DNA of 64,000 nucleotides from assembly GCA_024741835.1 (NCBI GenBank), contig JAENRP010000058.1, positions 116,255 to 180,254 on the forward strand. Reading direction: 5' to 3'. Made by a program: the position numbers and the translations under genes. The DNA is from Diplocarpon mali. Taxonomy: Eukaryota; Ascomycota; Leotiomycetes; Helotiales; Drepanopezizaceae. Numbering within the stretch: position 1 is the stretch's first letter; each line of letters opens with the position of its first letter. Below, one piece after another: positions 1 through 9,276 of this stretch. Under the pieces are notes generated by a model, which was not told the origin of the DNA, did no database searches, and saw only the letters and a list, made by a program, of their open reading frames with translations.

Positions 1-91
1 CTTCTTCCTTTTTCTTTGTTTACTCGTTTGTTTTTGTTGATTTCCCCCCACGTTACGCGAGCGCTTCAGCGGGCTGACGCGTGCGCGGCAG

Positions 92-277
92 TTCAACGGC
101 TCCGGCACCGATGCGGAGAAGGAGGATTTCCTGCGTCGGATCATGCCGTGGATGGACTCGCAGAGCTACATCGCGCGGTACTCGTGGTTCTGGTGCGACC
201 CGCAGTCGACGATGGGGCCCCTGGTCGAGGCGAACGGAGCCCCGACCCAGATCGGCAACGTCTACACGTACTCTTGA
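92..277 (+). CDS. GH128-like glycoside hydrolase (Asl1-type), 3' exon only
   Basis: This is the last exon (61 codons plus TGA at 275-277) of a gene that begins before the window. It follows a convincing intron end: branch site CTGAC near 74-78 and acceptor CAG ending at 91. The reading frame enters the exon in phase 0. The peptide carries the C-terminal pattern of fungal Asl1-like glycosyl hydrolase catalytic-core proteins (GH128): FLRRIMPWMDSQSYIARYSW followed by FWCDP and a closing GNVYTYS. Known members are secreted or wall-associated beta-1,3-glucan-active enzymes. The catalytic glutamates lie upstream and cannot be checked here. The gene is tail-to-tail with the LysM gene. The family call rests on remembered C-terminal similarity; the other two frames read as arginine-rich nonsense. 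Confidence 0.72.
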   Translation, partial: FNGSGTDAEKEDFLRRIMPWMDSQSYIARYSWFWCDPQSTMGPLVEANGAPTQIGNVYTYS

Positions 278-359
278 TCACGCAAGGGTCGGGCGCGGCT
301 TTCGGTGCCGAACGGAGAAAAGTGATTCGGTGTGGTGTGCTTGGGTGCGGTTCGGTGTG

Positions 360-410
360 TATCATTAACGCGGGTGTATTATTAACGCGGGTGTATCATG
401 AACGCGGGAG
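360..410 (+). repeat. 17 bp imperfect tandem repeat, three copies
   Basis: Three adjacent 17 bp units share the core TAACGCGGGTGTAT or ATGAACGCGGG, at 360-376, 377-393 and 394-410. They lie just downstream of the GH128-like stop codon. No function is evident. Confidence 0.75.
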
Positions 411-566
411 ATCTTCACAGTGCTCGTTGTCACGCTTAGCTCGCTGCGCCCCTCACAGTCACCTGTTTGTCATCTCCTACCATCTAATCGGCCGCGGCTC
501 TCGTTAGATATCACATCTGGGTCGTGCTCGATTGAGCGCGAGAGTTTCCGAGTAGTTCAAGGCATG

Positions 567-594
567 TATCGACTATGATTTATCGACTATGATT
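567..594 (+). repeat. 14 bp perfect tandem duplication
   Basis: TATCGACTATGATT is repeated directly at 567-580 and 581-594. It is a short slippage-type duplication in the intergenic region. Confidence 0.8.
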
Positions 595-698
595 TATCAC
601 ACATTAACTCTACCCCGCCGAGATCGACTCGCGCCAGATACCTGCTCCGGCCCCGGCCACCGCCACCTCCCGAGCCACGCCATCTCTCCCGTCCTCCC

Positions 699-1622
699 TC
701 AGTCCGCACTCCCGCCCGCCAGATCCGTCGGCGCCGTGCCGGGCTCGGGCGTCTCGGACGGCGCGGATGACGTGCCTGAGCGCGTGGCGGCCGCAGCTCC
801 CTTCCCTGCGAGCGTCACGACGGTCGTGATTGTTGTCAGTGTCGTCTTCTGCGCCTCGACCGGCGCGCGTGTCTCGGACGAGGTGGACGACGACGTGCTG
901 GAAGTTGTCGCCGCAGCCGCTCTCCCCCCGGGAATCGTTGCGATTGTTGTGATTGTCGTCAGCGTCGTCCTCTGAGCCTTGACAGGCTTAGCGGTCTTGG
1001 ATGATGTGGATGATGTGGATGACTTGCTCGAAGCTGTTGCCGCAGCAGCCCTGTCGTTGGGTTTCGTTGTGCTTGTCTTGGATGTCTTGGATGACTTAGT
1101 TGACTTGCTTGACTTAGTTGAAGTTATTGCCGCAGCAGCTATATCGTTGGGTTTCGTTGTAGTTGTCGATGTCTTGGATGTCTTGGATGACTTAGTTGAC
1201 TTGCTTGAAGTTGTTGTCGTAGCAGCTTTGACATTAGGTTCTATCGTCGCCGTTGTTAGTATCCTTTTCTCATCCTTAGGAAGCCCTGATGCTTCAGAGA
1301 ACTCGGAAGACTTGCTTGATGTTGCTTCCGCAGTGTCGTTTGAGCAGGTGGCTGTCGGTTCAGGTAGAGCGGGAGCAACTGGAGCTACGCATCTTGTGTC
1401 GGGGACCTTGATCACATCTCCGGCCTCTATACATCTAGGATTGGTAACCTGTGTATTGACGAAGCGGATCTGGTCAAGAGATACGTTGGCTGTTTTTGCG
1501 ATGGTTTCGATAGTGTCGCCAGCTTTGACAGTCACGTTGGACGTAGTATCGCAATTGGTGCCTGTCTGTGCAAGTGCCGGCAAGAAGACACTTGCTAAAA
1601 GAAGGAGACTGGAGGGCTGCAT
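699..1622 (-). CDS. Secreted LysM-domain protein with repetitive Ser/Thr/Lys tail
   Basis: A single-exon protein of 307 aa. Residues 1-18 form a signal peptide (MQPSSLLLLASVFLPALA). One LysM domain follows at about residues 30-74, with VKAGDTIETIAKTANVSL, an N-terminal-type CDTTS cysteine and the closing GDVIKVP. LysM modules bind chitin or peptidoglycan. Fungal secreted LysM proteins are often effectors that mask chitin, but many have no tested role. Residues about 100-307 are a low-complexity Ser/Thr/Lys tail made of recurring blocks. Each block starts with an AAAA run and alternates between SSKS/KTSKTS/KPND blocks and blocks with the core TTLTTITT. Such tails are usually heavily O-glycosylated. 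No GPI-like hydrophobic C-terminus is seen, so secretion or wall association is inferred. The ATG was chosen for the signal peptide directly behind it. Confidence 0.85.
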   Translation of the reverse strand: MQPSSLLLLASVFLPALAQTGTNCDTTSNVTVKAGDTIETIAKTANVSLDQIRFVNTQVTNPRCIEAGDVIKVPDTRCVAPVAPALPEPTATCSNDTAEATSSKSSEFSEASGLPKDEKRILTTATIEPNVKAATTTTSSKSTKSSKTSKTSTTTTKPNDIAAAAITSTKSSKSTKSSKTSKTSTTKPNDRAAAATASSKSSTSSTSSKTAKPVKAQRTTLTTITTIATIPGGRAAAATTSSTSSSTSSETRAPVEAQKTTLTTITTVVTLAGKGAAAATRSGTSSAPSETPEPGTAPTDLAGGSAD

Positions 1623-1768
1623 TATGGTAGGAGAACTGACAAATTCAAGTTATAATGATTGTGACGGCGGTCAACGCAGAGCCACCGAAGCTTGGTTATT
1701 TTCAAAGAAAGAAAGGCAACGATTAGAGAGATAACGAAAACAAAACAAGAGATGAGGATCTGATTGCC

Positions 1769-1775
1769 CTTATAT
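1769..1775 (-). promoter_or_regulatory. Putative TATA box of the LysM gene
   Basis: On the minus strand the sequence reads GGCATATAAGGG about 147 bp upstream of the LysM ATG. The position and the TATAAG core fit a fungal TATA element. There is no experimental support. Confidence 0.4.
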
Positions 1776-2254
1776 GCCGAGCATTTGGCATCCACAAGAT
1801 GGGATCATGACTTCGGCCAGAAGCATGAGTACTCGCTCGAGTTTCGTCCCAACTCTCATACTCGCCCACACTCTAAACAGTCTCTTACGTTTCTTCTCCG
1901 AATCTACCCACGATGAGAACAATGCCTCGCAGTCGCGGATCCGAAGGGTGAAAAAGAGACACTCAGATACCAGCATACGTGGACGTAAGTAGCAAGCAGC
2001 GTATGTGACAGCGCGGCGAGCTTAGTCACTTCATAGTCCGCCGACAGCTATCTATATCCAGTAGCGTTATGATTTAGTCTAGCTATAGTAACCGGAACAT
2101 ATTCGGAGTATCTATAATCTATCTACAGGTGTTAGAAATCTTGCCTTGAAATCTAAATCAGTCAGTAAATCCTTGATGAGATTTGACAAAGTCTTCACAC
2201 GTAAACTCGCTATGTATTACTAAGTCTAATAGCATCATCCTTCGTACATGAACC
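1776..2254. other. Transition from normal DNA to the AT-rich transposon block
   Basis: No gene is recognised. Base composition falls toward AT from about 2040 onward, before the outer LTR begins at 2260. This suggests mutational spread into the flank or older degraded repeat DNA. Overlapping short open frames on both strands at 1770-1992 have no recognisable features. Confidence 0.5.
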
Positions 2255-2259
2255 TGTTG
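2255..2259. repeat. Target-site duplication TGTTG of the outer element, left copy
   Basis: TGTTG sits directly before the left LTR and again directly after the right LTR (14320-14324). The 5 bp length is usual for Ty1/copia integration. Confidence 0.88.
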
Positions 2260-2499
2260 TGTAGCAAGGAGGTTCTCTGATAGTGAACTTGATAGTAAAC
2301 TAGAAGAGGGCACGAAGAAGTATAAGGTGCAAACGACGATGTTAGGTGTCTTGTGTCTTAATTCATAAGAGCTCTTTAACTACGAGCTATTTAATAAGGG
2401 CTGCTACTAAATTATATAGTAAGTCATATAACATATTATATATATAATATATTATATAATAGATCATATGATAAATATATAACGGGCATTCCTACAATA
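2260..2499 (-). repeat. LTR of outer copia element (left copy; element 3' LTR)
   Basis: This 240 bp copy matches 14080-14319 over its whole length, at an offset of 11,820 with no gap. The differences I compared are C/T or G/A transitions. The outer part (first about 120 bp here) keeps C and G where the right copy has T and A. Confidence 0.93.
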
Positions 2500-2511
2500 T
2501 ACCCCTTTAGG
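2500..2511 (-). other. Polypurine tract of outer copia element
   Basis: The minus strand reads CTAAAGGGGTA directly upstream of the element's 3' LTR. This is the expected plus-strand primer position. Confidence 0.65.
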
Positions 2512-2660
2512 GAGACCTTTAAAGGTACTCGCTAGCAATATATATAATATTATAACTTTTATTATAATCTATAGTTTCATATGAAAAAATCAACTTGCAG
2601 ATATAGGAAATAAAGTAGAGTTCGCTAGCGCGAAATCTACCCCTTAGTAAGTCAAAATCA

Positions 2661-2683
2661 ACTCGCGGGCCCGGCCTAGGAGT
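2661..2683 (-). repeat. 23 bp imperfect palindrome, single copy
   Basis: One of at least 16 copies of a 23 bp motif with ACTC at one end and GAGT at the other and an internal GGCCNGG-type core. This copy is GC-rich and among the least mutated: left arm ACTCGCGGGCC, right arm GGCCTAGGAGT. It is followed by A-rich DNA with TCACCCCTTAAT, shared with the copy at 4615. Confidence 0.85.
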
Positions 2684-2770
2684 AAAAAAAAATCACCCCT
2701 TAATAGAAGTGCAAAAAAAAATCACCTTAAAATAGAGGTGCAAAAAAAATCACCTTTTAATCGAGGTATA
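2684..2770. repeat. 28-29 bp A-rich tandem repeat, three copies
   Basis: Three consecutive units each start with a run of 8-9 A followed by ATCACC, then TTAAT or AAAAT and a GAGGTG-like end (2684-2712, 2713-2741, 2742-2770). They lie between the palindrome at 2661 and the RNase H relic of the outer element. Confidence 0.75.
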
Positions 2771-2859
2771 GAACCTTTATATTTAACAATTTAATAAAGG
2801 CGGCGTAGTTAGAGCTATTTAAGCTCTTAGTAAGTCTATCGGCGGTATTGTCTTTAGTA

Positions 2860-4195
2860 TTAGTATACTAGAGATCCAAATGGCCTTTTCGAAGTTTTTG
2901 CCGAATATAATAGAACTTGATATTAATATGCTTTATTCTCTAATAATATTCGGGGTTTTTAATAAGATAAAGGGCTCTTTAGTTATCGCAGATCATTTCG
3001 ACTTTAGTAGCATCGTCGCTAGCATAGCCTATTTCCTTAAGTACCTAGCGTATCTAAGAGGCCTCTTATGCGAATTTGCATATAGCAATATACTCTGCCT
3101 TTATAAAGGAGAGAGCGATAATAGTCTATCACTTAAAGGAGGCGGTAATTACACTATTATTAAGAAAGAATATAGCCTTAGAATAGGAGGCCCTAGTTCC
3201 TCTATTACCTACTTAGTCAGAATTGCAATAGCTATACAATTTCTAAAGTTCTAAGTCAGTTCTTTTGCTTCTAAAGGTAGTATAATAGAATCGCATTCCT
3301 TGCAAGTATTATAAAACTCGTTTTAAAGCCGCTATATATTATAGCAAAGGGTTAATAAGGAATTTGCTAAGAATAGAGCAGTAGTATAGTATATCCTAAT
3401 ATATATAGTGCGCAAGGTACTATAATAAACCGCAGATCTCCTAATATAGCTTCACTTCCTATAGAGTAGCTTAACCTTTAAATTTAACTATATGAACTTT
3501 ATAGCTATTAGCAAAAGGCGTTAATATACTTTTGCAATTAGTTATATGAAAACGTTTAAGAACCTTATTAATATAGGCATTTTAATAAAGTAAGATCGTT
3601 CTATTTTATCGATCTTTAACTATATATACTCTTAAGAAGTAGTTAGCCGATTCGCTACCTATAATCTTAAAGAGGTTGCGAAGATCTCTTTTAAACTTAT
3701 TATATATATTACCCTTCTTTACTACTATAAGGAAGTCGTTAACATAGGTAATAATAAGAATCCGAAAGGCGCGGTTGATATATATGTAATTATTAGTATT
3801 AAAAGGTTGAAAATCGAGCTTTTATAGCTCGGACTATAGCTTTTCTTACTATAATCGTAGAGATTGCTTTAAGCTATATAAGGCCTTAAGAAGCTTAAGA
3901 TAGTAGTCTTAAGGTAAAAGAATGACCTTATCTTAAGTATATTTAGGAGGTAACTTGATATAGATATTAAAGTTAGCTTTTGAATTAAAGAAAGCTATCT
4001 TAATATCGAACTGATTTAGCTTAAAGTTGTAAAGAGCTGCAAGCGTAATTACAATCTTTTAAACAGCAGATTTGCAAACGCTAGCAAAGGTTTAGTTATA
4101 ATCTCGACCTTATTATTACATATAGCCTTATATAATGAATCTAACCTTCTATTAAGAGATTTCCCTATTTTAGTCTCTTTTTATTTTAAAGATAA
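2860..4195 (-). pseudogene. Outer copia pol relic: reverse transcriptase and RNase H
   Basis: The minus strand at about 4195-4085 encodes the copia RT opening (FKIKRD, then a degraded arginine-lysine and QGRDYN-type stretch). At about 3765-3735 it gives YVND, the place of the copia YVDD catalytic motif, with the first Asp changed to Asn by a G-to-A change. At 3050-2860 it gives the RNase H end: ICDN, a stop, then KNPEYY, RIKHINIKF and LRKGHLDL. In-frame TAG and TAA codons stand where CAG, CAA or TGG are expected. An apparent plus-strand ORF at 2880-3254 is only the antisense shadow of this RNase H. Confidence 0.82.
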
Positions 4196-4569
4196 GCCTT
4201 AAACCGAGTACTCTATTATCTTTAGAGAGTTTTAAGCGTTTTACTATTACTTATATATTCTTATAAGCGAGGGAATTATACTTAAAGTTGATCGCAGATC
4301 GCTATTTGTTAGCGTTAGCGTAAGAGAGGGCTTATTCGACTGTTTTTAAGTCATTTAAGTATAAAGAGTCGAGTAAGGCTATATAAAAGGCGCTTAAATA
4401 GGCTTCCTTATTATTAAAGTTATTAGCTTTGAATCTAAGAGTATAAGTTAAGCGAGTAGCTCTCTTCTCAGAAGGCTAAGGGTAAGCCTTATTCTTTAAA
4501 TCAAGAGGTCTTCCTCTCTTTCTTAGAGTTAGAAGCTCAGCTTTATTAGCTTCTCCTAAATCAGAATTA

Positions 4570-4637
4570 ACTCGCGGTCCTGGCCTAGGAGTGAAATCGT
4601 AAGAGTCAGAATTGACTCGCGGTCTTAGACCAGGAGT
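4570..4637 (-). repeat. Two 23 bp palindrome copies, 45 bp apart
   Basis: Copies lie at 4570-4592 and 4615-4637, separated by 22 bp. Both read ACTCGCGGTC on the plus strand, ending TAGGAGT and CAGGAGT. The second copy is followed by AAATCACCTCTTAAT, shared with the DNA after the copy at 2661, so the duplicated unit is longer than the palindrome. Confidence 0.82.
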
Positions 4638-5179
4638 TAAATCACCTCTTAATTAAGAAGAGGAATTTTCCTTAAGGTATAGCTCTATAATTAGGCCATC
4701 TTTATCAAATCGAATATAAGATAATCGAATAATCTTTTCACCTATTTGCAATAGTATATAGATCTAATAGATACTTCTGCTATCAAATCCGATAAGAGTA
4801 CCTTCCTCTACTCTTAAAGCGAGTTTATTACTTTAAGTTCGCTTTTCTTTCTTAATTAGCATATAGACGCAATAGCTTAGTACTTAAAGATACTTAACTA
4901 AAGGAGTATAAGGCTTATTAGGCTCGATATTATCCCAAAAGACCTTATATAGAGTCTTGCTACTAAGAATATTAAAGGCGGTAAGATTGGTAATATATAT
5001 TACTAAAAGAAGGAGGTAAGGCCAGAGAAAGGAGGGGATATTTTAATTAATTATAGCTATTCGCAACTTTTCCATTAGTATATAAATTGATCGTTCCAAT
5101 CTACTGTCTTATTCTAATATATATAAAGTAGATTCTTCTAAAATTATACTAAGGTTTTCTATAAGTATTCGCATTTATA

Positions 5180-5500
5180 TAAGAGAGTACTCCTTGCCTC
5201 TATCAGTTCTCTACTGCTTAATTATATAATTATACTAAGTTTATAAAAGGCTAATTATCTTCTTATTTGCCTTAAAGGCATTAGATTTATTTATATAGGT
5301 CTATCCTTATCTAACTATTATAGCTAGGCAAGTGAAGATAGAGGCGTATTTATAACTATTAAGGCCAGTTGGCTTTAGATAAACCATATCAACATATAGC
5401 TTATCAAGTGCCTTTATAGGTCGAAGGCGAGCTGAATATTTATTAATGTATTAAAGAGGTCTGCCTTTCTCGCAAAGAGCGCAAATTCGCATCTTCCTTG
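5180..5500 (-). pseudogene. Outer copia integrase relic
   Basis: The minus strand reads MRICALCEKGRP at about 5492-5457, the CxxC half of the integrase zinc finger. It is followed by VDMVYLKPTGLNSYKYASIF and CLAII at about 5405-5300, the copia integrase core around its first catalytic Asp. Stop codons interrupt it. Confidence 0.75.
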
Positions 5501-5797
5501 ATTTTATTTCCTTAATCTATATATTAGTAATAGCAAATTAGGTCTTTCTAACCGTTTATAGGCCAGCGTAGCTTAATCGATAGTACTAGAGCTTAATATC
5601 AAAAGGTCTATTCTCAATAGTAGCTAAGAGAGTATATTCACTTACGTAACTAAAGGAATTAGTAGAAGGCTATTCCTTATTAATATATATATTATTATTG
5701 ATAGTGCAAATTTCCTTCTTATTAGATAGGAACAGCTTACCATTTCAATAGAAGCCTTTGATTTTATTAAGTTTACTATCTAAGTATAAGCAGATAG

Positions 5798-5882
5798 TGT
5801 TGTGCAGAAAATAGGCTAAATATGCTAGTACGCGCCCTAAGGTATGGATTCACATTTTGGCCGAGCGGTATTATGCACGACA
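5798..5882. mobile_element. 85 bp TG...CA insertion with target duplication
   Basis: The sequence starts TGTTGTGCA and ends TGCACGACA, an imperfect 9 bp inverted repeat with TG...CA termini. It is flanked by perfect GATAG duplications at 5793-5797 and 5883-5887. It is visibly richer in GC than the RIP-mutated DNA around it (GTACGCGCCC, TTGGCCGAGCGG). This looks like a solo LTR of a very small retroelement (TRIM or SMART type) or another short element using a retroviral-type integrase. No coding capacity is possible. Confidence 0.7.
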
Positions 5883-6138
5883 GATAGGTAATTAAGGTAT
5901 ATAAAGAGTATTAATTAACTTAAGAATATATACCTTTCTATTAGATTTAAGTGTATTAACTTTGCAAGTGCTAATGCTAAAAGGTTAAATAGATCTATTA
6001 ACTATACTTAAAGAGGGTAGATTATCTTAAGTAGTATAGGAAGTGAACTTAGAAAGATCATTAGAGACGTGCTTACTAGTACCTATATTATATAGCTAAC
6101 GATTCCTTAATTTTAATAAGAAGTAGGTAGAAGAACTA

Positions 6139-6215
6139 ACTCCTAGGCCCGGCCTGCAAGTGGAAATTGGCCCTAGGAAGGAGTCGGAATTGACTCCTAG
6201 GCCTGGCTTATAAGT
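6139..6215 (+). repeat. Two 23 bp palindrome copies in a 54 bp tandem unit
   Basis: Copies at 6139-6161 and 6193-6215 belong to a 54 bp unit repeated twice. Each is followed by GAAATTGGCCCTAGG or GAGAATTGGCCCTAGG. Their orientation is opposite to the copies at 2661, 4570 and 4615 in the same host element. Confidence 0.83.
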
Positions 6216-6690
6216 GAGAATTGGCCCTAGGGTTAGTAATAGCATAGTATGCCTAAAGAGGTTATTATCTGACTCTTTATCTTCCTTTTAAATCTTCTTA
6301 AAAGGCTTCTTGCCCTTTAGTAATAATAGCAAGGACTTGTCGTCCTTGCCTTTAAGGTAATAGAATACGTACTTCTTCCTTAAGTCCTTCTCTTAGGCCT
6401 CTCTTTTCGATTTATTAATTGTAAAGCAATCTTCTACCTTATAGTATAGCTTTGGTTACTTATAATAAGGATAGGGGGAATTAAGGGAAAAGGTAGTAGT
6501 ATTCCTAAAGGTGCTCTTCTTTAAGTCTTTAAAACCTCTCTTGTTTTCTAACTTCTTATAGTTAAAGGAATGCGGCTTGCTAGCCGATTTATTACTATAT
6601 AAGACGGTTCCGTTTATCTTTAAACTTTATAAAGCTTAAGCTTTATTAATAATATCTTTAATAAGAGCTTTAAGCGTAATCTTTGATTTT

Positions 6691-6997
6691 TGTAACGGCT
6701 GCACCTCCACTTAGTGCAATTACCTGGGAGTACGGCGTTCTAAGGTTTCGCAATCTCGATTCGATGCAGGGTTTTCTCGAATCGACCCCGAAGGTGCAAA
6801 AGGATATTCTTGCATAATATCACGTGAGCGGGCAATAGAGCTCCTAGCTGCTATGTATATAAGGAAGAAGGGCTCTCCCCTAAGGAGGGTTCTCTAACTT
6901 CTTCGTTTCCTTCGTATTAGACCTATAGAATACGCCTTTTGCACCACTTCTTGCTCCCATACTTGATCTCGCACTTTGGCGGTTCTGTGTCGTTACA
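6691..6997 (+). mobile_element. Solo LTR, 307 bp, almost free of RIP
   Basis: The sequence starts TGTAACG and ends CGTTACA (7 bp inverted repeat) and is flanked by ATTTT at 6686-6690 and 6998-7002. It carries a TATA-like ATGTATATAAGGAAG near 6855. There is no coding sequence. Its balanced base composition inside AT-rich DNA points to insertion after the surrounding element was mutated. The LTR does not match the LTRs of the other two elements, so it marks a third family. Orientation is assumed from the TATA-like site. Confidence 0.87.
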
Positions 6998-7156
6998 ATT
7001 TTTATCCAGCTACTATAGCTAAGCGAAGGTTAGAGCGTTATCAATCTGCCTAAATAGGCCATCTATTAGAATAGCTAGTAATAAATATAATAGGATGCTA
7101 ATAAGAGGGAAGGGCAGAGTCGAGAGCTTCTAATTTAATAATTAAAAGCCTAAAGG

Positions 7157-7351
7157 TATTAAGATAGGTGATATAGCCATTACTCCGATGTATTATCATA
7201 TGACTCTACTGCTTAGTTAGTAGGATATTAATACGTATATAGCTATAAGGAAGAAAGGGGTAACCTTCCTTCCCTAACTCTTACTAATATATTGACTATC
7301 GACCTTTAGAAGTTTCCTATACCTACTGCGCCGACTTACTTAAGCTTAATA
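7157..7351 (+). repeat. 5' LTR of inner copia element
   Basis: 195 bp, matching 13059-13253 with transitions only. It starts TATTAAG (TG changed to TA) and ends CTTAATA (CA changed to TA). Both changes are RIP-type. Confidence 0.92.
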
Positions 7352-7363
7352 GGTTATAAGCCT
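7352..7363 (+). other. Primer-binding site of inner copia element
   Basis: GGTTATAAGCCT directly follows the 5' LTR. Allowing RIP changes it matches the half-tRNA site complementary to initiator tRNA-Met (anticodon region CATAACC) that many copia elements use. The outer element has the same site on the minus strand at 14067-14079. Confidence 0.7.
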
Positions 7364-7739
7364 TAGATAGACCGATAATATATTATTAACTTCCCTTAGA
7401 AAGCACTTGCGCTGCAACTATTAGTAGGAAGTTGAACGAGACTTATAGTAAAAGGCAAGCAATCGGCGAATAAGAGGTATGATTCCTTATTTAGCCAACC
7501 TATATTGCAAGAGGTGTGATTCCTTACTTTATAACCCTTTGGTACTGCAAGAGGTATGATTCCTTGCTTTACTATATTTCATAAGAGGTATAATTCCTTG
7601 CGTTATAGCCTAAAAACCCTTTTCGATAAGAGGACTTCCTCCCTATTTAATACTTCTATAATACCTGCTATTTAATCATTTCGACTTTTCGATAGGAGGA
7701 GTACCTTTAACTATTTAATTTATTTGATTTTAACGCAAT

Positions 7740-8720
7740 TCTATTCGAAACGGCAATAGCTTCCAATTCCGATCGAAATACTAGACCTAAAGACCTCTAA
7801 CTCTCTCGAAAGAACTGGCAATAATAGTTCGACGATTTAAAGCTTTACTTTAAAAGTAAAGGCATTAAAATGGCGATTTAAAAGACACTTATTAAATACG
7901 CAAAAATAGCCCCTTATACTCCTTCTACTGATTTGTCTACTTTTACTTCAATAGCTAATATAATTGCTAAGGACTTGCTAAATATATTAAATAAGCTTAG
8001 CTTAAGAGCTTTAGTAGATAATAACCGAGAATCTTAAAGGCAGATTTTGAATATAGAAAAGGAGAAGGAGTATAGGCTGGCCTTAGTCAAATATAAACTT
8101 AAGATTAATAGAGGTTTAAGTAATAAAGATTGAGATTTTATTTGAGTTTATAATAATATAAAGATAAGATAGGATACTTTAAAGGTAAAATACTTTTAAA
8201 CAACTGCCTTTAATACTTAGTATCTACTATAGTAGATTACTTTATTTTAGTATAAAAAAGATAAAGATAGTAAGGATATAGATATAAATATAGACTCTAC
8301 TTAGTCTATATTACGTAAAGTGAGGAGGAGAGTAAGAGCTATAGATCCTAGGATAGCTATAACTTTTAAGGAAACTCAGCTTTTTAGTTTCTTACTTAAT
8401 AGCCTCCCTCTTAAGTTCGCTATTATAAAACAATCTCTTCTTATTTAACCTAACCTTAAGATCTATAAGAAGATCGACCTCCTTCGAACTATTAAGTAAG
8501 ACCTCGAAGGATATTCTGAATTGGCAAATGCTGCATTATAAGGCAATAATAAGCCTAAGAAGAGGAAGGAGCGTAGGATAAGCCCTTAAGCTTATCAGAG
8601 ATGCTACTTTTATAATAGTACTTATAATATTACTAATTATAAAGTTAAAAGGCAACTGATTAATATAGTTACTAGCTTTAATATTAAAAAGCAATCAAAG
8701 TAGAAGTTAAGAAGTAAACC
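7740..8720 (+). pseudogene. Inner copia gag relic
   Basis: A discontinuous gag-like frame (for example DDFKLYFKSKGIKMAI near 7836-7880) ends in a probable zinc knuckle at 8602-8640. There the first Cys is kept (TGC), and later Cys and His positions read as Tyr (TAT), as expected from G-to-A and C-to-T changes. Stop codons are scattered. The assignment rests mainly on position and the knuckle. Confidence 0.55.
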
Positions 8721-8914
8721 ACCCTTATCCTATCGAAGGCTGTAACTATTAAGGAAAGGCAAAGGAAAAGGCTATTTAGCTAGAACTTTAGCAAATACCT
8801 TTAATAATAATAGTAAGTTATTTAAATTTAAATCTACTTTTAATAATTTAAATAATAATTATAATAAAGATGCTTATATCTTAAAAGCCGATCTTTATAA
8901 GATCCTTAAATCCA

Positions 8915-9242
8915 ACTGGTATAGTAATACTAGTTGTATAGCATATATGATTAATAAACCCTACCTATTTAAAGGCCTGCTTATTAAAATAAAAAGGCGC
9001 TCTATTAAGGTTGGTAGTAGAAGGTTATATATAGACTTAATAGGTATAATAGAGATAAATATTATTAGCGTTTCTTTCTTTTTATAAAATGTTCTCTTTA
9101 TATCTAGCTTAAGTATTAATCTTTTATTTAGCCGCAAGATCTATATAGAGTTAAATTATATAGGAGTTTTTAATAATCAATTTATATAGTTTATAAATAA
9201 TAATTATAAAGTGATCTTTAAAGTTAAAATCAAAGATAGACT
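8915..9242 (+). pseudogene. Inner copia aspartic protease relic
   Basis: The frame reads WYSNTSCIAYMINKPYLF, the place of the copia protease W-x-x-DSG-x-x-x-HM motif. The catalytic DSG triplet at 8926-8934 now reads NTS; D-to-N and G-to-S are both G-to-A changes. SIKVG, IGIIEINI and SSLSINLL segments follow, as in the family. Confidence 0.72.
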
Positions 9243-9276
9243 TTATATTATCTTAAAGGTAATATTATAGAAATTG

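Larger units (their letters stand above)
278..698. other. Intergenic region between two convergent genes
   Basis: This 421 bp stretch holds the two 3' flanks of the convergent GH128-like and LysM genes. I see no coding region in it. It contains two small tandem repeats, listed separately. Confidence 0.6.

Noticed and set aside
2880..3254. 124-codon plus-strand ORF
   Set aside because: Antisense of the outer element's RNase H relic, whose motifs read clearly on the minus strand.
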